Shown one piece after another: positions 13,010 through 24,895 of a stretch of DNA of 64,000 nt. The notes below the pieces were generated by a model. The model saw only the letters and a program-made list of their open reading frames with translations. It searched no databases and was not told where the DNA came from. Source of the stretch: Casuarius casuarius (lineage: Eukaryota; Chordata; Aves; Casuariiformes; Casuariidae); NCBI GenBank assembly GCA_003342895.1, contig PTFA01000010.1:8251286-8315285 (forward strand), read 5' to 3'. A program made the translations under genes and the position numbers. Within the stretch, counting starts at the first letter, position 1; each line of letters opens with the position of its first letter.

Positions 13010-13265
13010 CTTTCTACAGACACGTGCACAGGCTTAATCAATCTGACGCCAGTGGTCTCCACTTTCACATTGCCTGCTGGCTTCATGCCTGACAGATTCC
13101 ACCTACTGTACATCTCTGTAGGCAGAATAAAGATGTGAGATAAAGCAAGCGGAGTGAGCCAGGAGAGCAGACTGCATAAATTGCATGCCGCTGGTCTAAG
13201 CTGCGTGAGGCTCTGATCCCTGCGACTATTGCTGTCTCAGCTACCCTGCAGTGCAAATAGAGTGT
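13010..13265. promoter_or_regulatory. Possible conserved non-coding element
   Basis: A perfect E-box CACGTG lies at 13021-13026. Six CpGs are kept over about 210 bp (CACGTG, GACGCC, AGCGGAG, GCCGCTGG, GCGTGAGG, GCGACT), against a CpG-poor background. The segment also contains ATAAATTGCATGC and GTGCAAATAGAG, an octamer-like AT-rich core. No repeat signature and no open frame of note. The regulatory role is inferred from motif content alone. Confidence 0.22.
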
Positions 13266-16200
13266 TTATGAAAAGTAGAGGTTTGTTCTTGAAAGCCAAA
13301 GCTTGCAAAAAGTTAGGCTTACTTGTTTTTTTCCAAACTGTGAATGGTAATGCTTTCAACATTAAAGAGCCTGCCTCCTTTCAGTGTTGAGTTGTCCATC
13401 TACACATACTACATTAGTCAAATAGGAAACATGCTGCAGTAATAAAGTTTCTTACGAGAATTTACCAATTCATCTTAGACACACTGACATAAGAGGATTT
13501 TTTTAAAGCAACACCTATTAGGCTTGCTGTATGAAAGCAATGACTGTTTCAGTCCAGAACTTTCCTAAGGGGCAAAAAACAAACTCCTGTAACTAAATCT
13601 CTAGCATTCCCTCTCCCCATCCAAAAAAACGCCAACTATGTTGCAATTTGAAATTCAATACGAAAAACAGTTTGCATAATAAATTGCTCTGAGCTTTACA
13701 TGTCCTTGCTGAGGGTAACATTAGGCTCTCCCCTCAATAAAAACATCCCTTGAGGATGGAATGCTTGGATACTAAATACTATGTTTTAAAAGGACAAGAG
13801 ACCTACCTGTCAGCTTTTTTATGCTAAAATCCATGAAACAATCCCATGTCTTTCTCCTGTCTGTGCATATTTCAGTATTCCAGGGCCCAAATGAGGGGCC
13901 ATAATTGTGCACAAGATGCGAAGGAAAGCACTGAAGAAAATTAATGACTGTGGGAAACTTTAAAAAAGTGAAGAACTTTTAGTTTCAGATTTATCACGTA
14001 AATGGTTTACAACGACAATAGTAAGAAAATGCCACGTGTATCTGAAATGATAGATCACTCCTTTATAATGAAATGAACCTCAGAGGTGTGTTCTCATTAA
14101 TTCTAACAAATCTCATTGTTATTACTGTATTACCAGTCTATTGGGAAAAAAATACATAGACAGCTACAGATCACAGACCAAGCTCTTATAGGGCAACCAT
14201 TCTCCAGTGGTGTGGACCAGCATTGGAGAACTCTAATTCTTTCCCCCCTAACACCTTTCCATGAAAAAAATCCTAATAAAATCTCAAATGAGAAAAATGC
14301 TTTTCATACAGATATATAATAAGTTGCAAATAACTTCTGTGTTGTTGGAAATTTCCTTTCCATTCCATGGGAGCGAACTGTTACATGAATTGGATCTATT
14401 CTTGGTGCTAAAACATATGGAGTGTCCTTAATTCAGGAAAAATGGGATAAAGAAAAAGGCTCCTGAGAATTATAGATCTTCACATACTGTCCTAGTATAA
14501 AAGAGATCATTCACTCAAATGCAGGAGAAGAAAGATGAGAACAACAGGGTCTCTTGATCCCAGAGTTTTAATAGCGGTCATATGGAAAAAGCCAGATGGA
14601 CAATCCTGTCCTAACAAAAGATTCATTTGAATTCTCTCTGTAAAGATTTCACAAAAATTTAAAAGGACAACGTCAGAGTGGGTACTGTGGACCTGAAAAT
14701 TAGACATCATGTCCTCTCTACTCCTGTGTTCTGCTCTCAAGAGTAGGCAGTCAAGAGGATTCTTGTAAATTTAAGTATTTTTCCTCTACTCATAACAGGG
14801 AGACGATGGTTATCACAGGAAGAATACAATGTATAGATGTCCATGGTTGTGGTGTCTATCCATTGTCACAGATAACTCAAGCAACCTGGTGTGACAAAAA
14901 TATCAAAGTCTTTGTAATTGCACCTTTTGGGAGTGCTGATATATTTTCCCATATTGAGAGAAATATACTTTTAAAAAAATCCTGTTTTCAATAAAATATT
15001 ATCAACACCGATTTAGATTTGAGTGGTCACATTGGGTATATTCCAGCAGTCTAAAGAAAACAGGAAGGCATAACATTTCACCTAAAATATTTCTAATGCC
15101 AAGTGTTGCTATATTTAAATATGAAATACAGCTAGCTGGATGTATAGCACTCGGTTGGGCAGGACATTTCCCAGCTCTCTCTTGAATCTTTCGGATACTG
15201 AGCGGATATGCCAAAAAAAAAAAAAAGAAAAGTAAAATGTGTTTTTCCCTATTTTTTTCAAGGCCTTCTGCTTGGTTGACAGCTTGGTCCTACAATTTAC
15301 CACTTCTATTTCTGCTTGATCCTGCCACTGAGTAACAGTCCTGGGTTTGAGACACTGGAGTCTGTTCCCAGGAAATAACTGTACTAATGATATTGCTCCA
15401 GTTTAGGACTGCCACAATTGGATCAAATGGGAAAGCACAAATAACAAGAGAGAGCTCCATGTTTCCACTGACGCTTTCAATGAATAGACAAACAGAAAGC
15501 TAAATCTTTGAAAAGCAAACAAAAGAATTCCTGTTTAAAGAATGATGCTGTCATCTTGCTAATAGACCTCAAGAAAACTAACTGTGGATAAGGGGGAGGA
15601 AAGGAGAGATTATATTCTTTGCAGTCAAGAATGGGGGAGTCACCATTGCTGCTGCTGCTGCCCACAGGCAATCACTATATTCATCCTTCTGCTTTCTCCA
15701 AGGTTTATTTCCATGGGAACATGCACTTCATGAACCTGTTGCTTCTTGTAGCTTTTACCTGCTGCTCAGTTTGGTGGTCAAGTCTTTTTGTAATGGAGTC
15801 AGAAGAGAAGATGGCAATGGCAGAGTCCCTGTTCTGGACACTTGCAATCCCCACTTTGAGGAATCAAGGCAGTTTCACTTAGATCTGAATCACTCCGCAG
15901 TGAACAGGATTTGTCTGGCATGTCGGAAAGCCTTCTTTGGTACGAAAATCCTTCTTTAAAAAGAACAAACAAAAGGGAGGGAGAAAGAAAGCTCCCTGAG
16001 CAGTAGAAACAAACTACCTAAGTAAAACAGGCTCAAGGCTGAGGCATGTGATTTAATTGGGGATGTTTTTAGGTTGACAGGAAATGCCACTGATAAGAAA
16101 TTAAGGACTAAATGGACAATGTCTTCTGAAGGACTGCAAATGCTTTGATGGGCCCATAAGGCAAAAGTCTTCTAACAGTCTGTGCTGCAGCTAGAGTTAA

Positions 16201-18499
16201 TTACGGATTTATAGATGTAGAGAAAAGGCTTGATAGTTATCTGTAATAAGCCTAAATTGGAGAGAGACAACCTGAGGTCAGAGAAGTTATTAGTCTGCCA
16301 CAGAGAACTTCTAGCAAATCCAGGAGAAAAAAAAAAAAAGAAAGGCCACCCCTCCGTTTCTCCCAAGTTGAAGTAACACTGCCTTCATCATCCTCCCTTC
16401 CTAGCTAACATGTAAAATTAATCAAGGCTTTCTCCTTTCATAGTGCCTTTTAAATTTACCTCATCTTTTTCCAGATACAAAATACTTCAACAATTACTGT
16501 TACCATGCTATCAGTAGAGTCACAAATCAAGCAGTCAGCTGAAAATCTAGTAGATTTTGGGAACCTGGGAATTTTTCAGGATATCATCTTGTTCTGAAGA
16601 CAGAAATGGTCTTTCTCACACACACGAAAAAAAGGTGCATGGAGGCCAAAAGCAACTCTTCCCACTCATGCAAGTAGCTAGTTCACTTCCTGGTTGAGAT
16701 TTTGCTACTCTGACGGAGGTTGGAATTTATGGGCTAAGAAAGTTCTAGCTGTGACAGGAAAGTGATAAAAAAGCTGTTGCAGGTAGAGTGTTAAATGCCA
16801 GTTTTGGTGCTGTCATAAACATGAGGTATCTGCAAATGAACAAATGACTTGCCCTAGGGCACTCTAACCTAATTTGTTATAAGTATGTTAAATCAAATTA
16901 AAAATCTTGCCTTTTCAAAAAGTTACTTTACTGAATTTTCAAAGACGCAGTTTGATCAACTGACTTTGATTTCACCAGAGGCCAACATGATACACATTGT
17001 GCCTGCCAAATCTTCAGGCGAAAAATGTATTTAACTTAAGTCCCAGCTCTCAAAGAAAAAAAGTCCAATCTTTCTGGCTTCAAATGTTTGCTACTCTGCA
17101 CATTCTGAAGGATAATTCATTTGCCCACTGAGAGTTGTTTAATCCAAGCAGCACTCACAAATTTCATGCAAAGAGCTGAGAATATACAGCCCACCAGATC
17201 TGGACCACACTGTCCTTGTTCCATACAAAGCCAGCCACCACACTGCGGGAAATTAAATGTTGGCCTCAGGCTTGTGCTAGGGTGCCAAGAGATTTCTGAG
17301 GGACACTGCTGTGCATGTCACATGTCACTGCATGGTTGCATCTTATTGTAGGCGCTGTGCTGGATCGGAGCCCAGCCTGGATGAAAGGTTTTGTTCATGG
17401 ACCTTGAGGAGAGAAATGATGGGCAGTGATGAAGGGAGGAAGATAGTCAAAAACAGTAAGAAAATTTCTGGATTATTTGACCAGGTTTGTAGGTTTATAC
17501 AGCTGTTCTTTAAAGTTTGCCCAACCAGGGAAGAGAGTACCCTTAGAAGTACAGATGTAACAAAACAGATAGTGTTAAATTAATTTCTGATGAATGCTAT
17601 TATTTCTGCACATCTAGCTCTCACTACTTTATTGAAGGTCTTGTTTCTTCTTGAAACTCCAGTTCTTGAGTCATGTGATGACCTTCATGAAATATTAAAA
17701 AGGCTAAAGGACAAATAATGTATGCTCCAGTAAAGGAAGGGCCACAGAGAAGGGATGACCACAGGCAGATGCTGGTTAGTTGTGTCCAGCCTCTGAGCTG
17801 CTAGGGTGCAAGTCAGTTCTGGTCCAAAACCTCTTTGACCAAAGTAATGTTGAACAGAACCTCATAAACTCGACAGCTCATTAGGGTTCACAGGCTGGGT
17901 TGAACATGGTTCTTGCAATCCCATGTATTGCATGTAGAAACTGTCCTACTTTCCACCACCATTTCCAGTGATCAGTGCTAGGATCATATTATGATTTGGT
18001 AGAGTAATGATCATGTATCATTCAGAAATGCCAATGCTTAGGTGACTTCTGAATACTCAGGCAACACTAGGACCAAATTCTTACTCTTGCACAAATTTTC
18101 CCTTCACAGATGAAAAAGCTTACAAAAGGGACCAAACAGTCCAAACTGTTTCCCCTTTCCAATCCCAAATCATTGTACAAGGAGCAGAAGTTGCTGAATG
18201 AGCAATGGCCTCAAACTGACTGCCCAATTAATTGTTGGAGAATCTAGATCTGGTGTTAGCTACATCAGTGGCCCCATCAGCCCTGCACATGAACCCCTGC
18301 TGTCTGGAGCAAGATTAGCATCACAGAGGGCTGTGACATTGGAGCAAACCATATTATATTCCCCATAATGCACCACATCAGTCACTTCTGTGGGGTTTCT
18401 CTGCTTTGTAAGTGACCTTGTACTCAAGCAAAGTTGAACTGAAATGAATGAAATGTTTCCTTTTGTGAGGACTGTGGAAAACTTCCAATCCAGGAGCTG
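13266..18499. other. Non-coding unique DNA with homopolymers
   Basis: No gene or dated repeat. Poly-A runs occur at 15213-15226 (14 A) and 16327-16339 (13 A), and a short GCT trinucleotide run near 15646-15661. A phrase near 16848, AATGACTTGCCCTAGGGCAC, faintly recalls old MIR/L2-type repeat cores but is too short to call. Confidence 0.6.
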
Positions 18500-18860
18500 A
18501 GGATTTGATTCCCAATTCAAATTAAGAACAACTTGCATTTTCAAGGCTGTCTGAAGGAATACCTTATTAGAAGAGGCAGACCTCTGTTTGTGCTATGCCG
18601 AGCTTAGTGCTGCTTCTGTTTAGAAGTACAGGACCCGCAGTGGCAGCTTTGCCAGCCTGCCCCACCGTGGGGATCGAACTTTGGCCACATCTCCACCACT
18701 GCAAGAAAGACAGCAGCTTGCTCACTGTGACTCATTCAGTCCTTTTTGTCTCTCCTGCATCTGTCCACAGGACCTTAAATACTGTCAACTGGGAAGGACT
18801 GGTTTGGTTGGAAAGTAGAGGGGAGCAGAGTATAAAGTTTTCCTTTGCAGATGCCTAGGA
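18500..18860. other. Locally GC-richer segment
   Basis: This stretch is richer in GC and has CpGs near 18598, 18635, 18667 and 18678, plus an AP-1 consensus TGACTCA at about 18728. An 87-codon plus-strand frame (18595-18858) starts with a leucine-rich stretch that might suggest a signal peptide, but no family is recognised and there is no supporting splice or promoter context. I do not call it a gene. Confidence 0.3.
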
Positions 18861-20057
18861 CTTTGCTCTTCAGAGTTTCCCCTTCCAAAGCGGGTTTATT
18901 TGGTCCTCCTCTCTTCCCTTTCTAGCGAAGGCCATAATTTTAATTTGAATTATGAGTGGGATAAAATATATCTTTAAATAAGGAGGTGAGCAGAAATAAC
19001 TGGGGAGTCTGGTTTTATGTGTCAGATGTTTCAGAGCAGTGAGACTGCAAGAATATGTGCTTACATTAGAAACGTGTGCTGAATATTAGGCAAAATCCTT
19101 TTGTTGCCAATGCCACCAGATACTTGAAATCAACAGTTCATACTAAGATCATTAAGCTAAATGAGGATGCTTACTAAAGACGTGATTCCTAACCTGAAAG
19201 AGCTTTTTTTTTTTTTAATCTACAGGCCTAAGTTTTCATTTTCATATGGCTATCTGTTTATATAATGAGGGAGACGAATGTCTTCCTTTCATTTTGGGAA
19301 ATACCTAGGCCTGTATAAAGTCTTTGTCTGACACTCATATTAAACATTGATTTCATCTGTCACTTTGAAATTATACGAAGGTTTATATAAGTCTATTTAT
19401 AAACCTTGTAATTCTCATGATTGATAGCATTTAAAACACAGTCAATTTAAGAATTATGCACACTTTTTTTGTGAAAGATAGGCTAGGAATGAATAACAGA
19501 AAGCAAATATCTGCCTCAACCTTTGATTTAAAAGAATTAATGTCAGATTGTAGTTACATGCTGCTGTGTTTTGGACTGTGACATTGCTCTCTTGGATGAA
19601 AAGTTTCAGCTGGACTGCAAAGGAACTTAACACATTTCCAAAGATGGCTGGATTTTTTTTTTTTTAATGCCAGGAACCAATATCAGATTTTTACCATGTT
19701 CAACATAAATATATAAAATTTTGCAATGATCTCTTCACTGGATATGCATTTCAAAACCTGTCTGAATACTTTCAATGCCAGTATGCACTTTTAACACCCA
19801 ACTGCAGTAATGGCACAAGCATGACTCAAAAGAAGGATGTTTCCATTAAGAAATATGCACTAATTCTGAAGCAATTAGTATTTCCCTCATGATTTCTCAT
19901 TCAAGTAATGGTAAGGCTTAGCTTTACTTAGCTTATAATATCTGATGAGCCACAGCTGACAGCATAGTACAGCTATCAAATAAGGAAACTTTCTTCCTCT
20001 CTATATACACTTTTTGGTGTGATGATTTCCTTTCCTTTAATTTACCAAGGGCTACAT
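18861..20057. other. Non-coding unique DNA
   Basis: AT-rich with two 13-nt poly-T runs (19204-19216 and 19653-19665). No gene or transposon recognised apart from the small hairpin listed separately. Confidence 0.6.
19378..19407. other. Perfect 10-bp inverted repeat with 10-nt loop
   Basis: AAGGTTTATA (19378-19387) is exactly complementary to TATAAACCTT (19398-19407), separated by TAAGTCTATT. It is too short for a microRNA precursor and the pairing does not extend outward. It may be chance in AT-rich DNA. Confidence 0.6.
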
Positions 20058-20058
20058 T

Positions 20059-20110
20059 AAAACAAAACAAGAGAAAACAAAACAAAACAAAACAAAACAA
20101 AACAAAACAA
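20059..20110 (+). repeat. (AAAAC)n microsatellite
   Basis: AAAAC units run from about 20059 to 20110, broken once by GAG near 20071. The 3' part (from about 20074) is a clean array of seven or more units. Length polymorphism is likely. I see no retroposed sequence immediately upstream. Confidence 0.9.
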
Positions 20111-21979
20111 GAAGTGTTTTACGGCTGAGCGAGCATGAAAACTTTTAGCCTACAGCACTGTTCTGGAAAAGTTGCATACCAACAATAATTGATTTTGTAA
20201 CAGATGTGCTAAGGCACTTATAGTAAGCGATAGTGACTATGATTATAGTAAACCAGGAATGCTAAAAACTATTACACAAAAAAGGAGCATGGAATAAAAA
20301 TTACAGATAAATTCACAAAGGTTATTTGTCTCATAACTACCATATACAGTTCTCATTTAATTCAGAAAAAAGTCAGAGTGAATCAAAACTCTGACCTCAT
20401 TTAAATCTTTGGGCTAAGTTTGTGGTTATGGAATTTCCATATGCCCATTCTAATTTGTGAGTTAAAATATTATGATTTTGCTAGTTCAAGCTGTCCTTTC
20501 AAAACATTAACTATAATATATAAACACTTGTTCTAATTTAGGAAATGTCTTTGCAATTATAACCACACAGATTAGTTCTTGCAGAAAAATGTTTTAATTA
20601 AAAAGAGAATTATCTATAATCCAGCCCACCATGAGAAAGAGTGCAAACTGATTGGCATAAAAATTGACACACAGATAGAGAGTTTATAATTAAGATTGTC
20701 TGGTGCTTACCGTTACAAGACCCTCATTTCATTTCCTTGCAACTTTGCTGACTTCAGCCATTTGAGCTTAAATTTTCCGTGACGGGTATCTTTTTGTAGT
20801 TGAGTTTTATTTTTAAATTTACCAAAAATGATACAATAGTCTCTGAGAATTTCAGGAGAAAACAAACACTTATGACCATGTAACAAACAAAAGCTTCTTT
20901 GACAAAAGATTTCCCCACCCAAACAGTCAATAACAGGGTCAATCAAAAGATCTACTAGCACTCTGCTCTAGAGAAGAAAACTCATGTTTGACACAGATTT
21001 TGCACTACAGTCAGAGATATGCTTTTTACTGTCCCCAAGAAATCACACAGATTTGACCAGCCTCTAAGCCTCTGAAAGATCTGAATTTACATTTACTCAT
21101 CAGAGATTTCTTACAGCTTGACAGCTCAATGATCTAATGATTTCATTTGTACTGAGCAAGCAATATTTCTACAGAGACTTTACATGATGACAGCACAGAC
21201 GCAGGACACACTCAGACTCAGGACTGCACATGGGAACAAGATTTTCTTTGCAATTGCTCCTTGTAGTTAATTGGAAGGGCTGCAGTATTGGGAATCAGCA
21301 ATGAGAGCCTAAAATGATCTCTACTGCTTTCATAAGATTCAGTCTTTACTCACAGCTAATCATCCAAAAACCATCACAAAGGAATGCAGGTGCAGTAACA
21401 CTATTATTATTATGTGGACACATGCAAGAAGAGACAGAAATACGAATCAATTGATATTCCACAGCCAAAATGCTCTACTAGAGGTTTTTTGAACAGTCCA
21501 GCCCTGCTATTTTATCAAACAATTGCATTTATACCCAGCACACACATTTGCTAAAAGCTTATCAATGTCTGCCATTACTTTGTCACTTTCAGATAAACCA
21601 GCTACGCTCTCTTTTACATTAACATGGTAATTTTATATACTAAATACCTCCATGCTGCCCCCCAAATAAAGATAAATTAGTAGAAAAGCCTATCTTTTTT
21701 TTTAATAATTAAAAATCCATTGTTTCTAGGCAACATTCCAGACACTGGAATATTAAATGAAGCTATATGCTTTTTCCTTGTGATAGACACAGGAGAGCCA
21801 TCTATGACTTTTATTACAAGAACTTCTGGTCAAACATGGCACCAGTTCACAGTGCCTACATAATCATTTTCTAAAATATACACAACTTACTCCACAGAAG
21901 CTCAGTAAGTTGAATTGCTCATATTGAGCTAATTGCTGTTTTTCTCTCTTATATAAAAAAGAGCTCCACAGATCCTTCA
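20111..21979. other. Non-coding unique DNA
   Basis: No coding or repeat feature. 20580-20700 carries TAATTA and GATTG cores such as developmental enhancers often have, but this is not specific. Confidence 0.6.
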
Positions 21980-22315
21980 GAGAATCACAGAGTATTTAAG
22001 GTTGGAAGGGACCTCCAGAGCTCATCTAGTCCAACCTCCTGTTCAAAGCAGGTCCAGCTTAGACCAGATAGTTCAGGGCCTTGTCCACTCCACTTCTGAA
22101 TAACTCCAAGGATGGATACTCCACATACTCTTTGGTCACCTGTTCCGCCCTCATGATGAAAAACCTTTCCCTACATCTAATCAGAATTTCCCATTTTCTA
22201 ACTTGTGTCTATTTTCTTCTTAAGGCTGAACAAACCCAGTTCTCCCAGCTTCTCCTCACACATTACATGCTCCAGTCCCCTAAACATCTCGGCAGCACAC
22301 TGCAAGTTCAATAAC
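21980..22315 (-). mobile_element. CR1 LINE 3' fragment, minus strand
   Basis: Read on the plus strand, this begins AGAATCACAGAGTATTTAAG and GTTGGAAGGGACCTCCAGAG. That is the reverse complement of the CR1 3' tail with remnants of its terminal octamer repeat. It continues through CCAAGGATGGATACTCCACA and GGCTGAACAAACCCAGTTCT to about 22315, matching the usual order of the CR1 3' untranslated region and last part of ORF2. It is 5'-truncated, as most CR1 copies are. A 77-codon plus-strand frame inside it (22081-22314) is antisense transposon sequence, not a gene. Moderate divergence suggests an old insertion. Confidence 0.93.
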
Positions 22316-22989
22316 TGAAGTCAGAGGGACTAGATGAGAGTGAAATGCCAAGTGAATAAATGTATTAGAATCTGGTTAAGTATAGAATAAGTAAAAGTTC
22401 CAAAGTACTAAGTACAGAAAAGTTATTTTATAGAGGGAAAAGACCCATCATATCTCAAAGTTCTCATTTCTTAGAAAATGACAGTGTGTATCTAAAGTGT
22501 TTCTGAGGTCTATCTTAGTGATAGTGGCTCCTTAGAAACACCTTTCACAGTGCATCATTATCAGTGTTATGCAGTAGAAATTAGAAACTGTAACACTTAG
22601 AACAACGAGCTTGAAACCTGATTATAATTAGCATATACTTACTACATTTGAGCAGGCAGTTGAGGCATTTAGATACAGAGATCATGCAGGTGAGTCTTCA
22701 TTCAGCATGAAATCAGAAAAGTAGCATTAGTTGCAAATGGAGAATCAATAACTCAATTAAGTGGAATATCCCAACACAGCAGAAACATCTTTTATGACAT
22801 GCAGCACTGTTCTGTATTTATTAAATAGGGCTATATAGAAATATAGCAATGCACACACAGATATACAAGAATCATTTTAGAAACATGCAGAGAATGTACA
22901 AAAATACAATTATTTGCTATTATTTGTGCCTTTCCTCTTACCAACTCAAATGCATTCACTAACACAGCCTAACCATATTCTTCAATCAC
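22316..22989. other. Non-coding unique DNA
   Basis: Nothing recognised between the CR1 fragment and the first inverted-repeat arm. Confidence 0.55.
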
Positions 22990-23080
22990 ATTAAGGCTTC
23001 TTAAATAAATAAATGAAACTTCCCTGCACCACAGCTCAAAAATTAACAGTAATATGAGCTGCCTCCTAATGGCCCAGACA
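22990..23080 (+). repeat. Inverted repeat, left arm
   Basis: This segment matches the reverse complement of 24008-24096 at roughly 79% by hand alignment over about 85 columns, with one 4-bp gap. The best cores are AAATTAACAGTAA and CCTCCTAATGGC, both identical in the two arms. Most mismatches are transitions. It is not CR1 and I do not recognise the family. The similarity stops at CAGACA on the inner side and fades before ATTAAGGC on the outer side. Confidence 0.8.
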
Positions 23081-24007
23081 CTGCGCTCAGTTACAACAAA
23101 ACAATGTATCTATTACATTACCATTAGTAATTTTCTAATTTTTTTGTAGATTAAAAATTCTTATTTTAACATTCCTACAAAATCCTTTAAGCAAGCAAAC
23201 TTCCCTTACATTATTCATATTTAACAGCTGTGTCACTGAAGAGTTTAGGAATTCCACACATTGTGCTCTCCAAAACAAACAAAAAAAACACTAGAAAGAT
23301 CATCACTATTTTATTCTAATATGTGAATACAATTCTGAAATTTAAACCACATTTTAGTTTATGAGGTGTCAAAAGTGGAGACAAAATGGTGCTTACTGGC
23401 AGTTTGGACACTTGTTTTGAAGTTACCAGTACCCGTCCAAGACATGGCTAATTAACAGCAGGACACTCAGAGAGATTTGGATCATTTCCAAGTGTTTCTG
23501 TATTTCAGCAAAACCTGGAGCCTTTCAGATATATACAATCATCCTTACTATGTTCCTTCCTTTTCCTCCAAGGTAACTGAGCTTAAAGTTATAACAAAAA
23601 AAGGAACACAGTTGATCAATTAGTCTTGGATTTTAGAAAAAGAGTTTGTTGTGCTTGATCAGCATATATGCATTTTAATAGCATGCTGAAACTTTTAAGA
23701 TCAGTTCAAAAGATCAGCCACAACATGAAAAATCTTGTCACTGTCACGTCAGCATTATCAGGTATCAAAATTTGACTTTAAAATCCTCTTCTAAGGACAT
23801 ATTTTTGTTAACATTTCAGACCCATTTATTTATTCATTTCTAATGATTCAGAATTACAGACTTAAAATGTTGAGGTCAAAAGACTGGCTATTGCTTCCTG
23901 CAGAAATTCAAAGAGCTTTTTTACTCTAGCTACACATGACCTGGACACAAATTACCTCCAACAGCTACCTTTATACAAATAGTGCTGGCCATACATTTCA
24001 TTAACTT
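23081..24007. other. Spacer between inverted-repeat arms
   Basis: About 930 bp of AT-rich sequence. No open frame longer than 60 codons, no transposase trace and no similarity between its two ends beyond the arms. If the arms are terminal repeats, this would be the body of an element of about 1.1 kb. If they are independent repeat copies, it is ordinary unique DNA. Confidence 0.5.
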
Positions 24008-24096
24008 TGTCTGAGCCATTAGGAGGTAGTTTGTGTTACTGTTAATTTCTGAGCTACAGTTCAGGGAAATGTTATGCATTTAAGAGGCTTAAATGC
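24008..24096 (-). repeat. Inverted repeat, right arm
   Basis: Reverse-complement partner of 22990-23080. The outer end holds its own small perfect hairpin: GCATTTAAG (24076-24084), loop AGG, CTTAAATGC (24088-24096). No third copy was found elsewhere in the window by eye. It could be two insertions of an unnamed old family or an inverted segmental duplication. Confidence 0.8.
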
Positions 24097-24589
24097 TTAA
24101 CAGCTCAGACTTTCACAATTCAGTATTTTGTCAATTACTGCACACAGTTTTCATGGGTTTAGTGATACTATGCTCTTGACGAAAAACCACTTAAGCCAGC
24201 TGAACTGCAAATTCGAGTTTTCCTAGCAGGGTCATAATTCAGTACCCTTCTTGTATTTTCTCTCTTTGACAAAGATAATTCAGTCATACAACTCCCAATG
24301 CATCTAGTTTTCATAAACTGCAGATTTCCTAGGAAATGGAATGTGAAGTATTCGGGGGTCCCTTCCCCCTAGAAGTGTGATAAGAATCTACAATTTCCCT
24401 GATGGAAAGCAGGGAGTTTTCAAAAAGAAAGAATGATGTAAACAATATGCTACTTCTGAGGCCCTCTTCTGTTATTTACAGGGGTACATCTTCTGTTAAA
24501 ATAAGTGAACAAGAGAGCAAATCCTCTAGATTAGGTGATCTGTACCTGCCATCCATCAAAAAGGGTGGGCATCTTTGAGCTGGAGCACT
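24097..24589. other. Non-coding unique DNA
   Basis: Nothing recognised between the inverted-repeat arm and the second CR1 fragment. Confidence 0.55.
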
Positions 24590-24895
24590 GAGACTCACAG
24601 AGAATGACCACATAGGCTGGAGGAGACCCATGGCTGGAGGAGACCTCTGGAGATTTCTAGTCCATACTCCCAAACAAATTACATCAGGTTGCTCAGGGCC
24701 TTGCTCACCTGGGTTCTGAGAATCTCTAGGGATGGAGATTCCACATCTTCTTTGAATGCTTGCTCCAGTGCTTAATCACCCCAACATGACAAGCTTTTTC
24801 CTTCTCTGTGCTTGGAATTTCCTTGGTACAAGTAGTGTCCATTGCCTCTTGTCCTTTTGTTGTGCGCCCCTAAGAAGAGTTTGGCTCTACACACA
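24590..24895 (-). mobile_element. CR1 LINE 3' fragment, minus strand
   Basis: Antisense CR1 signatures occur in order: GAGACCTCTGGAGATTTCTA, TTGCTCAGGGCCTTGCTCAC, CTAGGGATGGAGATTCCACA and CCTAAGAAGAGTTTGGCTCT. It is more diverged than the copy at 21980 and in the same orientation. Near its 3' end the phrase GGCTGGAGGAGACC occurs twice in tandem (about 24614-24628 and 24631-24645), a local 17-bp duplication absent from the usual CR1 layout. Inactive remnant. The open frames across it are antisense noise. Confidence 0.88.

Noticed and set aside
16820..16880. MIR/L2-like phrase AATGACTTGCCCTAGGGCAC
   Set aside because: Too short and isolated for assignment without profile search.
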